A DNA stretch of 56,701 bases from Campylobacteraceae bacterium. Its GTDB lineage: Bacteria; Campylobacterota; Campylobacteria; Campylobacterales; Sulfurovaceae. This document shows, piece by piece, positions 9,021-17,649 of this stretch. The stretch lies in the NCBI GenBank assembly GCA_027036015.1, contig JALVTH010000004.1, forward strand, positions 1-56,701, read 5' to 3'. The notes below the pieces were generated by a model. That model did not search any database. It was not told the origin of the DNA and was given only the letters and a program-made list of their open reading frames with translations. The translations under genes were made by a program, and so were the position numbers. Each line of letters starts with the position of its first letter. The stretch's first letter is position 1.

Positions 9021-9049
9021 TTTATAAGTATAATAAAAATTTGCGTCAA
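9021..9049 (-). promoter_or_regulatory. Promoter of the type III CRISPR-Cas operon
   Basis: On the minus strand, -35 TTGACG (9049-9044) and -10 TATAAA (9026-9021) are separated by 17 nt. The predicted transcript begins about 9014, leaving a short leader before cas6. It is the only promoter-like site before the cas genes, which overlap or nearly touch, so they are probably one transcript. It lies back to back with the yjbQ promoter. Confidence 0.65.
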
Positions 9050-9072
9050 AAGTTGACGAGCAAAGAGAACTT

Positions 9073-9100
9073 TTGAAATTTTTTAAAAAATTTATATTAT
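9073..9100 (+). promoter_or_regulatory. Promoter for yjbQ operon
   Basis: TTGAAA at 9073-9078 and TATTAT at 9095-9100, spacing 16 nt, upstream of the TTG start of yjbQ. The region is very AT-rich, so the -35 could be chance. Confidence 0.45.
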
Positions 9101-9145
9101 ATTGAGAGCTATATTACGAAATTACACATTAAAAAAGGAGCTATT

Positions 9146-9559
9146 TTGCAAATTGAGCAATTTGAAATAATCCTCAAACCAAGAAGCAGAGGCTTTCATT
9201 TGATTACAGATGAAATTGAAAGTCAACTTCCTTTTATAAAAAAAGGGATTGCTCATATCTTTTTAAAGCATACTTCAGCATCGTTAAGCTTAAATGAAAA
9301 TGCTGATTTTAGTGTAAGAGTTGATGCTGAGAATTTTTTTAATCATTTGGTTCCTGATGGCAATAGCCTTTTTACCCATACACTTGAAGGAGCTGATGAT
9401 ATGCCAGCGCATATTAAAAATATGATTTTAGGAAGTTCTCTTACACTTCCAATAAGTGAAGGAAGATTTAATTTAGGTACTTGGCAAGGAATTTATTTGT
9501 GTGAGCATAGAAACTATGGGGGTTCACGAAAAGTAGTAATAACGATAATAGGAGAGTAG
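9146..9559 (+). CDS. YjbQ family protein (UPF0047)
   Basis: A 137-residue protein of the YjbQ/UPF0047 family. Family signatures are visible: GIAHIFLKHTSASLSLNEN (residues 35-53), HTLEGADDMPAHIKN (81-95) and GTWQGIYLCEHR (115-126). Some members have weak thiamine-phosphate synthase activity; the physiological role is not settled. The start codon is TTG at 9146 with AAAGGAG 5 nt upstream, and no better ATG exists near it. Its stop is immediately followed by the next gene, so it starts a four- or five-gene operon. Confidence 0.85.
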   Translation: MQIEQFEIILKPRSRGFHLITDEIESQLPFIKKGIAHIFLKHTSASLSLNENADFSVRVDAENFFNHLVPDGNSLFTHTLEGADDMPAHIKNMILGSSLTLPISEGRFNLGTWQGIYLCEHRNYGGSRKVVITIIGE

Positions 9560-10501
9560 ATGGAAATCGTATTTTTAGATGCAAAAACTCTTGGAAGTGA
9601 TGTATCATTAGAAAAAATTAAAGAATTTGGCACACTTACAATTTATGAAACAACTTTGCCACATCAAACAAAAGAGCGCATAAGTAGTGCTGATATTGTT
9701 ATTACAAATAAAGTAGTAATTGATAAAGAGTTGATGCAAAGTGCTAAAAATTTAAAACTAATTTGCGTGGCAGCAACTGGGATGAATAATATCGATTTGG
9801 ATGCAGCCAAAGAGTTTGGAATTGAAGTAAAAAATGTTGCGGGTTATTCAACAAACTCAGTTGTGCAACACACCTTTGCAATGCTTTTTTATCTCCTTGA
9901 GCATTTGCGCTATTATGATGAGTTTGTAAAAAGCGGAGCTTGGGAGCAAAGCCAAATTTTTACCAATGTTTCACACCCATTTTATGAGATAAAAGATAAA
10001 AATTGGGGGATTATTGGGCTTGGAGCTATTGGCAAAGAGGTGGCACGTGTTGCAACAAGCTTTGGAGCAAATGTGAGTTACTACTCTACAAGTGGGCAAA
10101 ATAAAGATGCTTCTTATCCTCATAAAGAACTTGATGAGCTTTTATTAAGCAGTGATATTATTTCAATTCATGCACCATTAAATGAAAAAACAAAAAATTT
10201 ATTAAATGCTTCTAATTTATCACTCTTAAAAGAGAAAGCCATTCTTCTTAATCTTGGGCGAGGCGGCATTATTAATGAAATAGATTTAGCAAACATTATA
10301 GATGAAAAAGAGATTTACGCAGGGCTTGATGTAACAAGCAAAGAGCCATTGCCAAAAAATAGCCCTTTGATGCAAATAACTCATAAAGAGCGTCTTTTCA
10401 TTACACCACATATTGCATGGACCAGTATTGAAGCAAGAAAGAAACTTATTGAAGGAATTTATCAAAATATTAAAGATTTTCTTAGGAGTATGAATGATTG
10501 A
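9560..10501 (+). CDS. D-2-hydroxyacid dehydrogenase (NAD-dependent)
   Basis: A 313-residue cytosolic oxidoreductase of the D-isomer 2-hydroxyacid dehydrogenase family. The Rossmann motif GIIGLGAIGKEVARV lies near residues 154-168. The catalytic set is visible as the Arg in LLNLGRGGIINEIDL, the Glu in AGLDVTSKEPLP and the His in FITPHIAWTS. It reduces 2-oxo acids such as hydroxypyruvate or glyoxylate; the substrate cannot be read from sequence. It starts directly at the yjbQ stop and overlaps the next gene by 8 nt. Confidence 0.87.
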   Translation: MEIVFLDAKTLGSDVSLEKIKEFGTLTIYETTLPHQTKERISSADIVITNKVVIDKELMQSAKNLKLICVAATGMNNIDLDAAKEFGIEVKNVAGYSTNSVVQHTFAMLFYLLEHLRYYDEFVKSGAWEQSQIFTNVSHPFYEIKDKNWGIIGLGAIGKEVARVATSFGANVSYYSTSGQNKDASYPHKELDELLLSSDIISIHAPLNEKTKNLLNASNLSLLKEKAILLNLGRGGIINEIDLANIIDEKEIYAGLDVTSKEPLPKNSPLMQITHKERLFITPHIAWTSIEARKKLIEGIYQNIKDFLRSMND

Positions 10502-12104
10502 TGTTTTAGTTATTGGAAGCGGGGGCGCTGGGCTTAGCGCTGCAATAAATGCTGCAAAAGAAAAAGCCAAAGTTGTTGTTGTGAGTAAATCAAAACTCTC
10601 AAATAACCATACGGTTATGGCTCAAGGTGGGATTAATGCAGCTCTTGGCAATGTTGAGTCAGATTCGGTTAATAAGCATATTGAAGATACCCTCAAAGCG
10701 GCGCATGGCTTAGCAAGCCCCGATATGGTGAAGTTGCTTTGTGAAAGCGCAAAAGGGGCAATTGAGTTTTTAGATAGCTGTGGAGTTGTTTTTTCACGAT
10801 TAAAAGAAGCAAAAGAGAAAATTAAATCAATTGCACAGCGAAGACTTGGAGGAGCAAGTGCCAAAAGAGCTTGTTATGGCAAAGATTTTACAGGGCTTAG
10901 GATTTTTCACTCACTTTTAGATTGTGCTATTAAAGAGGGGATTAATTTTTTAGAAGATATGCTTTTGCTTGATTTGATTGTGGAAGAGGGCAAGGTAAAA
11001 GGAGCAATTTTTTTTGATGTAAAAGAGGGACTCATTCAAGAGCTTTGGGCAAAAACAACAATTTTAGCTACAGGCGGTTTTGGGGGGCTTTATTTAAATG
11101 AGAGTACCAATATTGATTTAGCAAGTGGAGATGGGCTTGTTGCAGTGCTTCAAAATGGTGGAGCAGTGAGTGATTTAGAATTTATTCAATTTCATCCAAC
11201 AGCGCTTAAAAGCAGTGCTATATTAATTAGTGAGAGTGCAAGAGGCGAGGGTGGCTATTTGGTAAATAGTGATGGCAAACGTTTTGTAAACGAGCTTGCT
11301 CCACGAGATGAAGTTGCAAGAGCAGTTTATAAAGAGCTTCAAGAAGGAAGAGAAGTTTTTTTAGATTTGCGCCATTTAGGCAAAGAAAAATTGCTTGAAT
11401 TGATGCCCCAAGAGCTTGAACTTGCAAGATTATATGAAGGAGTTGATGCAAGTTGTGAACTTGTTCCAATTAAGCCGGTTGTGCACTATAGTATGGGTGG
11501 AATTCCTGTTAATGAAAAAATGGAAGCAATTGGTTTTGAAAATTGTTTTGTCGTGGGTGAGGCAGCAAATGCAAAGGTGCATGGTGCAAATCGCCTTGGT
11601 GGTAATTCTTTGCTTGAAATTATTGCTTTTGGAAAAATTGCTGGTAAAAATGCAGCCCAAAAAGCAAAAGAGATAAAGTTTCAAAATCCAAACCAAAGCC
11701 ATATCAAAAAGGCTCAAAGTGAGCTTAATCACTATTTTAACAAGCCAATAAGAATCAATTTTTATAGTGCAAGAGAGCGGCTTGCGAAGATTTTTTATGA
11801 ATATGTAGGAATTATAAGAGATGAAGCGTCTTTGCAAAAAGCACTTATTGAAGTAAAAAAACTTCAAAATCAATTTGAATTTATGGGAATTATGGATAAA
11901 TCGCGAAAAAATAATGCAAATGTAGTTGATTTTTATAGTTTTAAAAATTTACTCCAGCTTGCTCCACTTGTTATTCATGCAGCCTTGCTTCGCAAAGAGA
12001 GCCGTGGAGCGCACTTTAGAAGCGACTATCCAAATGAAGATGCTAAATTTAACTACCATATTCTATTAAAAGCAAGAGAGGAAAAAAATGCAGATAAAAA
12101 TTAA
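10494..12104 (+). CDS. Fumarate reductase/succinate dehydrogenase-like flavoprotein
   Basis: A 536-residue flavoprotein of the FrdA/SdhA/L-aspartate oxidase group. FAD-binding VLVIGSGGAGLSAAI starts at residue 4. NNHTVMAQGG carries the His (residue 39) at the position that binds FAD covalently in FrdA/SdhA. Active-site motifs are FIQFHPTAL, SARGEGGYLVNSDG, LAPRDEVARAV, VHYSMGGIPV and HGANRLGGNSLLEI. There is no Tat signal, so it is cytoplasmic. It is shorter than membrane-complex FrdA and closer in length to TfrA of thiol:fumarate reductase. It overlaps the iron-sulfur gene by 17 nt. No membrane-anchor gene is adjacent. Fumarate reduction is expected; the electron donor is open. Confidence 0.82.
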   Translation: MIDVLVIGSGGAGLSAAINAAKEKAKVVVVSKSKLSNNHTVMAQGGINAALGNVESDSVNKHIEDTLKAAHGLASPDMVKLLCESAKGAIEFLDSCGVVFSRLKEAKEKIKSIAQRRLGGASAKRACYGKDFTGLRIFHSLLDCAIKEGINFLEDMLLLDLIVEEGKVKGAIFFDVKEGLIQELWAKTTILATGGFGGLYLNESTNIDLASGDGLVAVLQNGGAVSDLEFIQFHPTALKSSAILISESARGEGGYLVNSDGKRFVNELAPRDEVARAVYKELQEGREVFLDLRHLGKEKLLELMPQELELARLYEGVDASCELVPIKPVVHYSMGGIPVNEKMEAIGFENCFVVGEAANAKVHGANRLGGNSLLEIIAFGKIAGKNAAQKAKEIKFQNPNQSHIKKAQSELNHYFNKPIRINFYSARERLAKIFYEYVGIIRDEASLQKALIEVKKLQNQFEFMGIMDKSRKNNANVVDFYSFKNLLQLAPLVIHAALLRKESRGAHFRSDYPNEDAKFNYHILLKAREEKNADKN

Positions 12105-12777
12105 AAGAGGCGATGAATTTAAAGCATATAAAATAGAAAAAGCAAAACTTTTGCTTGAAGCGTTGCTTGAGATAAAACACAATATTGATTATACTTTGGC
12201 ATTTGATTATGGATGCAAAAGCAAAGTGTGTGGAACTTGCGCAGTTAGAGTTAATGGCAAAGAGACTTTAGCATGTGCTCATAGAATAAAAGATGGCGAT
12301 GAGGTTGAACCGCTTCGATATGAAAAACATTTAAAAGATTTAAAAGTTGAGCAAGCAAGTATACAAAAAATAGCACAAACTCAAGGCTATTTGCATGAAT
12401 TTTGTGAGTATACAATGGATGCACAAGATGAGGCAAAAAATGATATTCAAAGTGATTGTATCTTGTGTAGCTCTTGCTTTAGTGCCTGTCCGGTTTTAGA
12501 AGTAAATCAAAATTTTGCCGGTCCTTATGCGCTAACAAGAGCCTATCGGTATGCGGTTGATAAAAGAGAAGCAAATGCAAAATCAATTATTGAAGCTGTG
12601 CAAAAAGATGGAGTGTGGGATTGTACGCTTTGTGGGGAGTGCACTTTGGTTTGTCCAAAAGGGATTGATCCAAAATCTGATATCATGCAGCTAAGAAACA
12701 TTAGTGCTCAACATGGCTATTTTGATCCAAATTTTAGTAATAACTTTGGAGGTTTTGATCCAAATTTTACTTTTTAA
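12088..12777 (+). CDS. FrdB/SdhB-like iron-sulfur subunit
   Basis: A 229-residue iron-sulfur protein paired with the flavoprotein. The N-terminal plant-type [2Fe-2S] domain has GCKSKVCGTCAVRVNG with a later Cys (LACAHR). The C-terminal part has two clusters, CILCSSCFSACP and CTLCGECTLVCP. The second is CxxCxxCxxxCP, a [4Fe-4S] pattern rather than the [3Fe-4S] pattern of typical SdhB/FrdB. The tail carries a short repeat, FDPNF twice. It would pass electrons to FAD in the flavoprotein. Start overlaps the upstream gene with AGAGGAAAAAAATG spacing. Confidence 0.82.
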   Translation: MQIKIKRGDEFKAYKIEKAKLLLEALLEIKHNIDYTLAFDYGCKSKVCGTCAVRVNGKETLACAHRIKDGDEVEPLRYEKHLKDLKVEQASIQKIAQTQGYLHEFCEYTMDAQDEAKNDIQSDCILCSSCFSACPVLEVNQNFAGPYALTRAYRYAVDKREANAKSIIEAVQKDGVWDCTLCGECTLVCPKGIDPKSDIMQLRNISAQHGYFDPNFSNNFGGFDPNFTF

Positions 12778-12780
12778 GGG

Positions 12781-12915
12781 GTGTATGCAAAATTACAAGA
12801 TTTATGGGGAGCAAAGATGTTTCGTAAATATTTAGAAGAAAACAACTTTCTAACCCAAGATAAAAACTTTTTCACTTTGTTAAAAGAGTTACATAAAGAA
12901 GGAATTGTTATTTAA
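12781..12915 (+). CDS. Possible 44-residue small protein downstream of the FrdB-like gene
   Basis: A GTG-started frame begins 3 nt after the iron-sulfur subunit stop and encodes 44 residues (start YAKLQDLWGAKMFRKYL, end LHKEGIVI). Composition is protein-like: amphipathic, with charged helices. The stop is TAA at 12913-12915, just before the convergent ATPase gene. AAGGGG adjoins the start, which is close for a ribosome site; an internal ATG (12817) with GGGAG upstream would give 32 residues. I do not recognise it. It could be a real small subunit or a remnant. Confidence 0.35.
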   Translation: MYAKLQDLWGAKMFRKYLEENNFLTQDKNFFTLLKELHKEGIVI

Positions 12916-12927
12916 GTATTAAATGAA

Positions 12928-14193
12928 TCATAAATTTTTAAAATGGCCTATATCTATTGCAAAATCTTCATACTTGATAATATCTATATCATCTATTTTA
13001 TCTTCGCTCTCATAAGTTATTAAAACTTTTTTATCGCCTTTAAAATGTTTAAAGGCATTTATTTCGCGCTTTAGTGTTTTTTGGCTGCTTATATCATATG
13101 ATACTTGAACTAAGGTATTATCAAAACAAAAATCTATTTCATATTTATCTTTACAATAAGTTATATCTTTGTAATTTTCATTTAGTAGATTAAAAACACT
13201 ATTTTCTAACATTGCGCCTAAATTTAAACTCCCTTTTGTGGCAATTTGCAAAAAGCCGTTATCTAAAACATAAAGTTTTTTACTCGATTTAATTTGTTCT
13301 TTTAATTTATTGTGAAATTTATCTATTCGCTTAAACATAAAGGTATCTTCAAAATAGTTTATATACTCTTTTATAGTTTTATCGCTTACCTCAAAAGTTT
13401 TAGAAAGGTTTGTATAATTGATAATATTGGTGGCATTAGAAAGTAGATAAAAAAAGAGTCTCTCTATAATTTGATAATTTCTAATACCATATCTTGGAAT
13501 TATATCTTGATAAATAATGTTTTTGGCATAGCTTATTAGCAAATCTTTTTTAATACTCTCATCATTTGCATCAAAAACTTCATAAAAACCGCCCCATTTT
13601 AAAAACTCATCTTTTGCTCTTTCAATTGCTATACGGTTTGCAACTCTTTCGATTTTATCTTTATATTCAATCCCTTTATAATTTAAAAATTCCCTAAAAT
13701 TAAAGGTGCTAAGATGAATATTTAAGCTTCTTCCACTTAAAAGTGTATTGAGCTCATTTGAGAGCATAGAAGAGTTAGAACCTGTGATTATAAATTTTAT
13801 ATCGGTTGTTTCATAGCGATTTTTAATGTAAACTTGCCAATTGTTAAAATATTGAATTTCATCTAAAAAGCAGTAAACTTTTCCTTGTGGATTTATGAGT
13901 TTTAAATACTCATCATAAATTTTATTTAAAAAATTTGGATTATCTCTAAATTCCAAAAAGTATGGATGCTCCAAGTTGATAAAAAGGATATTTTTTGCAT
14001 TCACACCGCTTTTGATTAAATAATTGATTGCTTGTTTTAAAAGAGTGCTTTTGCCGCAGCGTCTGATTCCTGTAATTGTAATTATTTGTTTAAGTGGCAA
14101 ATAAGATATAAGCTTTTGTAGTTTCTCTCGTTTTATACTTTTATAGCTTTTGCCGCGCCAATGAATGTTTTGTTCAATTAAGATATTTTTCAT
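12928..14193 (-). CDS. AAA ATPase with DUF4143 domain
   Basis: A 421-residue protein. The N-terminal AAA_14 ATPase has Walker A GIRRCGKSTLLKQ near residues 42-54 and Walker B VYCFLDEIQYF near 106-116, then the sensor segment FIITGSNSSML. The C-terminal DUF4143-type region includes YVLDNGFL and a nuclease-like EIDFCFDN. Such ATPases are widespread, often repeated in a genome and without a settled role; links to defence or toxin systems have been proposed. It stands alone on the minus strand, converging on the FrdB-like gene, with GGAAG 5 nt before the ATG. Confidence 0.85.
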   Translation of the reverse strand: MKNILIEQNIHWRGKSYKSIKREKLQKLISYLPLKQIITITGIRRCGKSTLLKQAINYLIKSGVNAKNILFINLEHPYFLEFRDNPNFLNKIYDEYLKLINPQGKVYCFLDEIQYFNNWQVYIKNRYETTDIKFIITGSNSSMLSNELNTLLSGRSLNIHLSTFNFREFLNYKGIEYKDKIERVANRIAIERAKDEFLKWGGFYEVFDANDESIKKDLLISYAKNIIYQDIIPRYGIRNYQIIERLFFYLLSNATNIINYTNLSKTFEVSDKTIKEYINYFEDTFMFKRIDKFHNKLKEQIKSSKKLYVLDNGFLQIATKGSLNLGAMLENSVFNLLNENYKDITYCKDKYEIDFCFDNTLVQVSYDISSQKTLKREINAFKHFKGDKKVLITYESEDKIDDIDIIKYEDFAIDIGHFKNL

Positions 14194-14305
14194 CTATACT
14201 TCCAAAAAAGTAGTATTTATTAGGTAGTATATTACCGAAATTCTAAGAAAAAATCAATAGTATAGTTTAAAAAGTTCGTTAATTCATTGTTATAAAAATT
14301 AAGTA

Positions 14306-15271
14306 TTATAGTGGAATATAGATTTTGTCGATTAATTCTTGATACTCATCTTTTGCATTTGAATCAAGTGTAATGCCACCGCCGCTGTAATAAAAAAGGC
14401 TGTTTTTTTCTTTTGAGATAGCACGAATCATAACTGCTGAGATTAAGCTTTTTCCATCAAACAAGCCAAAAATTCCAGTGTAAAATCCTCTATCATAATT
14501 TTCTACTTCTTTTATTATTTCAATAGTCTTTTTTTTGGGTGTTCCACTGATTGAGCCAGCTGGAGTTAGGGTATCTAAAATTGTACCAATATTTTCGTGC
14601 CAATTAGAAGGTAAAGTAGCGCTAATTTTGGAGCTAACTTGCAAAAGTTCTTTATTACCAGCTTTAATTTTGTCGATATAGCGGAATGAGTCAACTTTTG
14701 TTTTAATGCCAACCATATTAAGGTCATTTCGCATTAAATCAACAATCATTGTGTGTTCTGCCAACTCTTTTTTATTGTTTAAAATTTTCTCTTTTGCATT
14801 AGGGATTGAAGCATCTATTGTGCCTTTCATAGGATAGGTGCTAATTTGATTATTGTCAATTTCGATAAATTTTTCTGGTGAGAAGCAAACAAAAGAGTCG
14901 TTAATTAAAAGTTTAAAAGGTGCTTTTGCATAGGTAAAAATTTCTTTTAAGCTTAAAGAAGTTGTAATTTTGCTTTTAAAGGTTAAATTGAGCAAATAAG
15001 TATTGCCATTTTTTATTTCTTGGATAACTTTACTAAATGCATTGCAATATGTATGAAAAGAGGGGGGGTATTTAATTAAAAAGCTTTTTTTTCCTTGCTC
15101 TTTTGGATAAGAATTGAAGCTGTAAGCAATTTCTTTATCTAAAGATGCAAGCTCTTTTGCATAGATTTTTTCTTTATCAAATGAAACAATAAATAAAAAG
15201 GGCTTTCTTGCTTTACCAAGTGCATTGATTTTGGCAAAGCCTTCCTCTTTAGCTAAAAACTTAAGCTCCAT
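14306..15271 (-). CDS. pabB: Aminodeoxychorismate synthase component I
   Basis: A 321-residue chorismate-binding enzyme that makes aminodeoxychorismate for folate synthesis with a PabA glutamine amidotransferase. The chorismate-binding signatures are YPMKGTIDASIP, MIVDLMRNDLNMVG, TLTPAGSISGTPKKKTIEII and GFYTGIFGLFDG. It is short because it lacks the extended N-terminal region of TrpE-like proteins, and there is no fused PabC lyase. Its ATG overlaps the pyrB stop by 11 nt, so the two are co-translated. Confidence 0.88.
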   Translation of the reverse strand: MELKFLAKEEGFAKINALGKARKPFLFIVSFDKEKIYAKELASLDKEIAYSFNSYPKEQGKKSFLIKYPPSFHTYCNAFSKVIQEIKNGNTYLLNLTFKSKITTSLSLKEIFTYAKAPFKLLINDSFVCFSPEKFIEIDNNQISTYPMKGTIDASIPNAKEKILNNKKELAEHTMIVDLMRNDLNMVGIKTKVDSFRYIDKIKAGNKELLQVSSKISATLPSNWHENIGTILDTLTPAGSISGTPKKKTIEIIKEVENYDRGFYTGIFGLFDGKSLISAVMIRAISKEKNSLFYYSGGGITLDSNAKDEYQELIDKIYIPL

Positions 15272-16148
15272 TGCAATCTAAAAGGAGATATTTTAAAATT
15301 GCCATACGAATAAACACACCATTTTTTACTTGCTCTAAAACAAGTGTTTGAGGAAGCTCTAAAACCTCATCACTAATATCGATATTGCGCATAACAGGAC
15401 CTGGATGCATAATAATTGCGTGAGAGTTTTTAAGTTTTTCTTTTGTAATGCAATAGTGCGCGGCATACTCATTATAATCTTGAAAAATTGGTTTTTTATG
15501 ACGCTCAAGCTGGGCTCTAAGGCTCATAATAATATCAACTTTTTCAATCACATCATCTAAATTTTCATAACTTGGCAACGGAGTTTTTGGCATAAACTCT
15601 TTAGGGGCTACTAAAATAACTTCTAAACCCATTCTTTGAAGTAATTTAATATTTGAATTTGCAACGCGAGAATTTATAATATCTCCAACAATTGCTATTT
15701 TTTTACCCTCAACTTCACCTTTGAAATACTCATATATGGTAAAAAAATCAAGTAAGGCTTGGCTTGGATGTGCACTTTTTCCTGTTCCAGCATTAATTAC
15801 GGGAGCTAAATTCATTGAAGCAAAAATTTTTGCAGTGTTATCTTCGCTATGGCGCACAATCACTCCATCTGGACCCATTGCACAAAGATTTGCAAAAGTA
15901 TCTTGGAGTGTTTCACCCTTTTTAGTTGAAGATTTTGCCGGGTCTAAATGAACTACACTTGCTCCAAGGCGTTTAGCAGCAACTTCAAATGAACTTCTTG
16001 TTCTTGTTGAGGGTTCAAAAAAAAGTGTTATTAAAAGCTTATCTTGCAAAAGTTTTGGAGGAAGGCGTCTTTTAAAAGATGCGGCATCTTGCAAGATTTG
16101 AAAGATAGCTTCATTGTTTAAATCATCTATTGAGCTTAAATGGTGCAT
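15261..16148 (-). CDS. pyrB: Aspartate carbamoyltransferase catalytic subunit
   Basis: A 295-residue enzyme of pyrimidine synthesis that condenses aspartate with carbamoyl phosphate. Carbamoyl-phosphate binding STRTRSSFEVAAKRLG is near residues 48-63, VIRHSEDNTA and NAGTGKSAHPSQALLDF follow near 98-134, and MSLRAQLERH and HPGPVMRNIDIS are the aspartate-domain motifs. No regulatory pyrI is adjacent. AAGGGG precedes the ATG. It leads the pyrB-pabB operon. Confidence 0.93.
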   Translation of the reverse strand: MHHLSSIDDLNNEAIFQILQDAASFKRRLPPKLLQDKLLITLFFEPSTRTRSSFEVAAKRLGASVVHLDPAKSSTKKGETLQDTFANLCAMGPDGVIVRHSEDNTAKIFASMNLAPVINAGTGKSAHPSQALLDFFTIYEYFKGEVEGKKIAIVGDIINSRVANSNIKLLQRMGLEVILVAPKEFMPKTPLPSYENLDDVIEKVDIIMSLRAQLERHKKPIFQDYNEYAAHYCITKEKLKNSHAIIMHPGPVMRNIDISDEVLELPQTLVLEQVKNGVFIRMAILKYLLLDCNGA

Positions 16149-16362
16149 ACAACCCCTTTTTTAAAATAGTATTTTATCTTAAAGTGCTTTAAAGTGGAGA
16201 GCAAATGAATTTATATAATTGCTATTGCTGAATCTACTAAAGGTATTGAAAAAATGGTGTTACTAAAAGAAATAGCTTTTTTAATAAAAAGAAAAACTAA
16301 GATTTTTTTACTATTAATATACAAAGATTATAATAAAATATAATAAAAAAGAAAGGGAAAAT

Positions 16363-16860
16363 ATGAGAAAAGCTTATATATTAATTTTAGGGACATCTTT
16401 TGCATTTTCATCAACTTTTATGGATGCTAAATGGGCTCATCAAATTTGCAAAGCATGGAATAAAAGTCCTGTTTTAACGCAAAAATTATTTAAATGGGCC
16501 CAAAATAATGGAGGCAAAGGATATAAAATTGTGAGAATGTATCGTGATAATTGTGGTAAACAAAGAGCGATTGAATTAAAAATTGCTCCAAAAAATGGCA
16601 AAGCTGTTTGTGTTGCTTCTGGTAAAGCAACAAAACAAAAAGAAAACTTTGATGTAGATTATTTAATGCACGCAACTGATAAAGATTGGACTTGTATGGG
16701 AAAAGGCAGTTTTGGCTGTGGTCCAATGGGTGCAATGCTTTCTGGTAAATTGAAATTTCAAGGACCTAAGATGGAGGCAATGGGTGTAATGAATCCATTT
16801 GGAGAATTTTTAAAATTAACTGGAAGCATACCTGCAAGTAAAAAATATTGCCCAAGATAA
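16363..16860 (+). CDS. Secreted SCP2-like small protein
   Basis: A 165-residue protein with an N-terminal signal-like segment (MRKAYILILGTSFAFSSTF), probably periplasmic. The mature part is lysine-rich with six cysteines, including the pair in WTCMGKGSFGCGPMGAMLSG. GKLKFQGPKMEAMGVM followed by FGEFLKLTG resembles the C-terminal core of SCP2 sterol-carrier-like proteins. I infer a lipid-binding role only weakly. It is monocistronic, with GAAAGGG before the ATG, and converges on bioD. Confidence 0.6.
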   Translation: MRKAYILILGTSFAFSSTFMDAKWAHQICKAWNKSPVLTQKLFKWAQNNGGKGYKIVRMYRDNCGKQRAIELKIAPKNGKAVCVASGKATKQKENFDVDYLMHATDKDWTCMGKGSFGCGPMGAMLSGKLKFQGPKMEAMGVMNPFGEFLKLTGSIPASKKYCPR

Positions 16861-16885
16861 GTTATGGCATTTTGCCATGACTTAT
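16857..16885. terminator. Bidirectional hairpin between two convergent genes
   Basis: A 13-bp stem (one G-U pair) with a TTT loop spans 16857-16885 and includes the stop codons of both the SCP2-like gene and bioD. There is no good T tract on either side, so it is a weak or factor-assisted terminator. Confidence 0.5.
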
Positions 16886-17512
16886 TAAAAAGCTTAGCAA
16901 CTCTTTTTGTATAAACTCTTCTAAAGTATACCAAGAGTGAAAATAGCTATCATAAAATGGTTTCGTAGCTTGTAAAAAATGCTCTTTTTCTTTGTAAAAA
17001 TTGACACACCAGCGAAAATTTATGTTATAATCCTCTAAGGCTTTTATGCTAAGAAGCGTTTCGTTGATGCAGCCAAGATAACTTGGAGTAATTAAAAGAG
17101 TTTTAAGGTGCATTTCTTTTATAAAGTTGATGAAAAAATAGTTTTGTAAAATAGGAACAAAGAGTCCTCCAGCACCTTCTATAATTAATATATCACTTAT
17201 TTTTTTTAATTCAAAAATTTTTTGTTTGAGTTTATTAATTGAAATGATTTTTTTTGTATCAGCGCAATATGGAGCGGCTGGCAAAGAAAAGGTATATGCG
17301 CTTATGTCAAAGGGCGTTAAGTTTTTAAAAGAGGGGTTATATTGTTGGCATGCTACAAGAAGTTTTTTAGCATCAATAGGCTCATCTTTTACCCCTGTTT
17401 CTATAAGTTTGCATGCACCAACTTTGTAGCCTAATTTACCTAAATAATGAATAATTTTTACAGCTGTATAAGTTTTTCCTATATTTGTATTTGTAGCGCT
17501 TATAAAAAGCAT
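16862..17512 (-). CDS. bioD: Dethiobiotin synthetase
   Basis: A 216-residue ATP-dependent synthetase of biotin synthesis. It has the P-loop-like FISATNTNIGKTYTAVKII at residues 3-21, KLIETGVKD near 37-45 and LIIEGAGGLFVPI near 111-123. No other bio genes are next to it. AAAAAGG lies before the ATG, and the gene ends inside a hairpin shared with the convergent neighbour. Confidence 0.88.
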   Translation of the reverse strand: MLFISATNTNIGKTYTAVKIIHYLGKLGYKVGACKLIETGVKDEPIDAKKLLVACQQYNPSFKNLTPFDISAYTFSLPAAPYCADTKKIISINKLKQKIFELKKISDILIIEGAGGLFVPILQNYFFINFIKEMHLKTLLITPSYLGCINETLLSIKALEDYNINFRWCVNFYKEKEHFLQATKPFYDSYFHSWYTLEEFIQKELLSFLISHGKMP

Positions 17513-17569
17513 TTACAGCCTTTTTTAAAGTGGGTTAAAAGTAAACATTTTTGATAAATTCTACTTAAG

Positions 17570-17600
17570 TTGCACGAAAATTTTATAAATTTGGTATAAT
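17570..17600 (+). promoter_or_regulatory. Promoter for clpS-clpA-aat-tal
   Basis: -10 TATAAT at 17595-17600 preceded by TTTGG, with a possible -35 TTGCAC at 17570-17575 (19-nt spacing, longer than ideal). Confidence 0.5.
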
Positions 17601-17649
17601 TATAATATATAGTATATTAGGGTAAAAAGAAAAAATAGGAGTGCACAAA

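Noticed and set aside
11416-11676. A second reading frame inside the fumarate reductase-like gene
   Set aside because: It lies wholly inside a gene with clear family motifs and has no recognisable domain.
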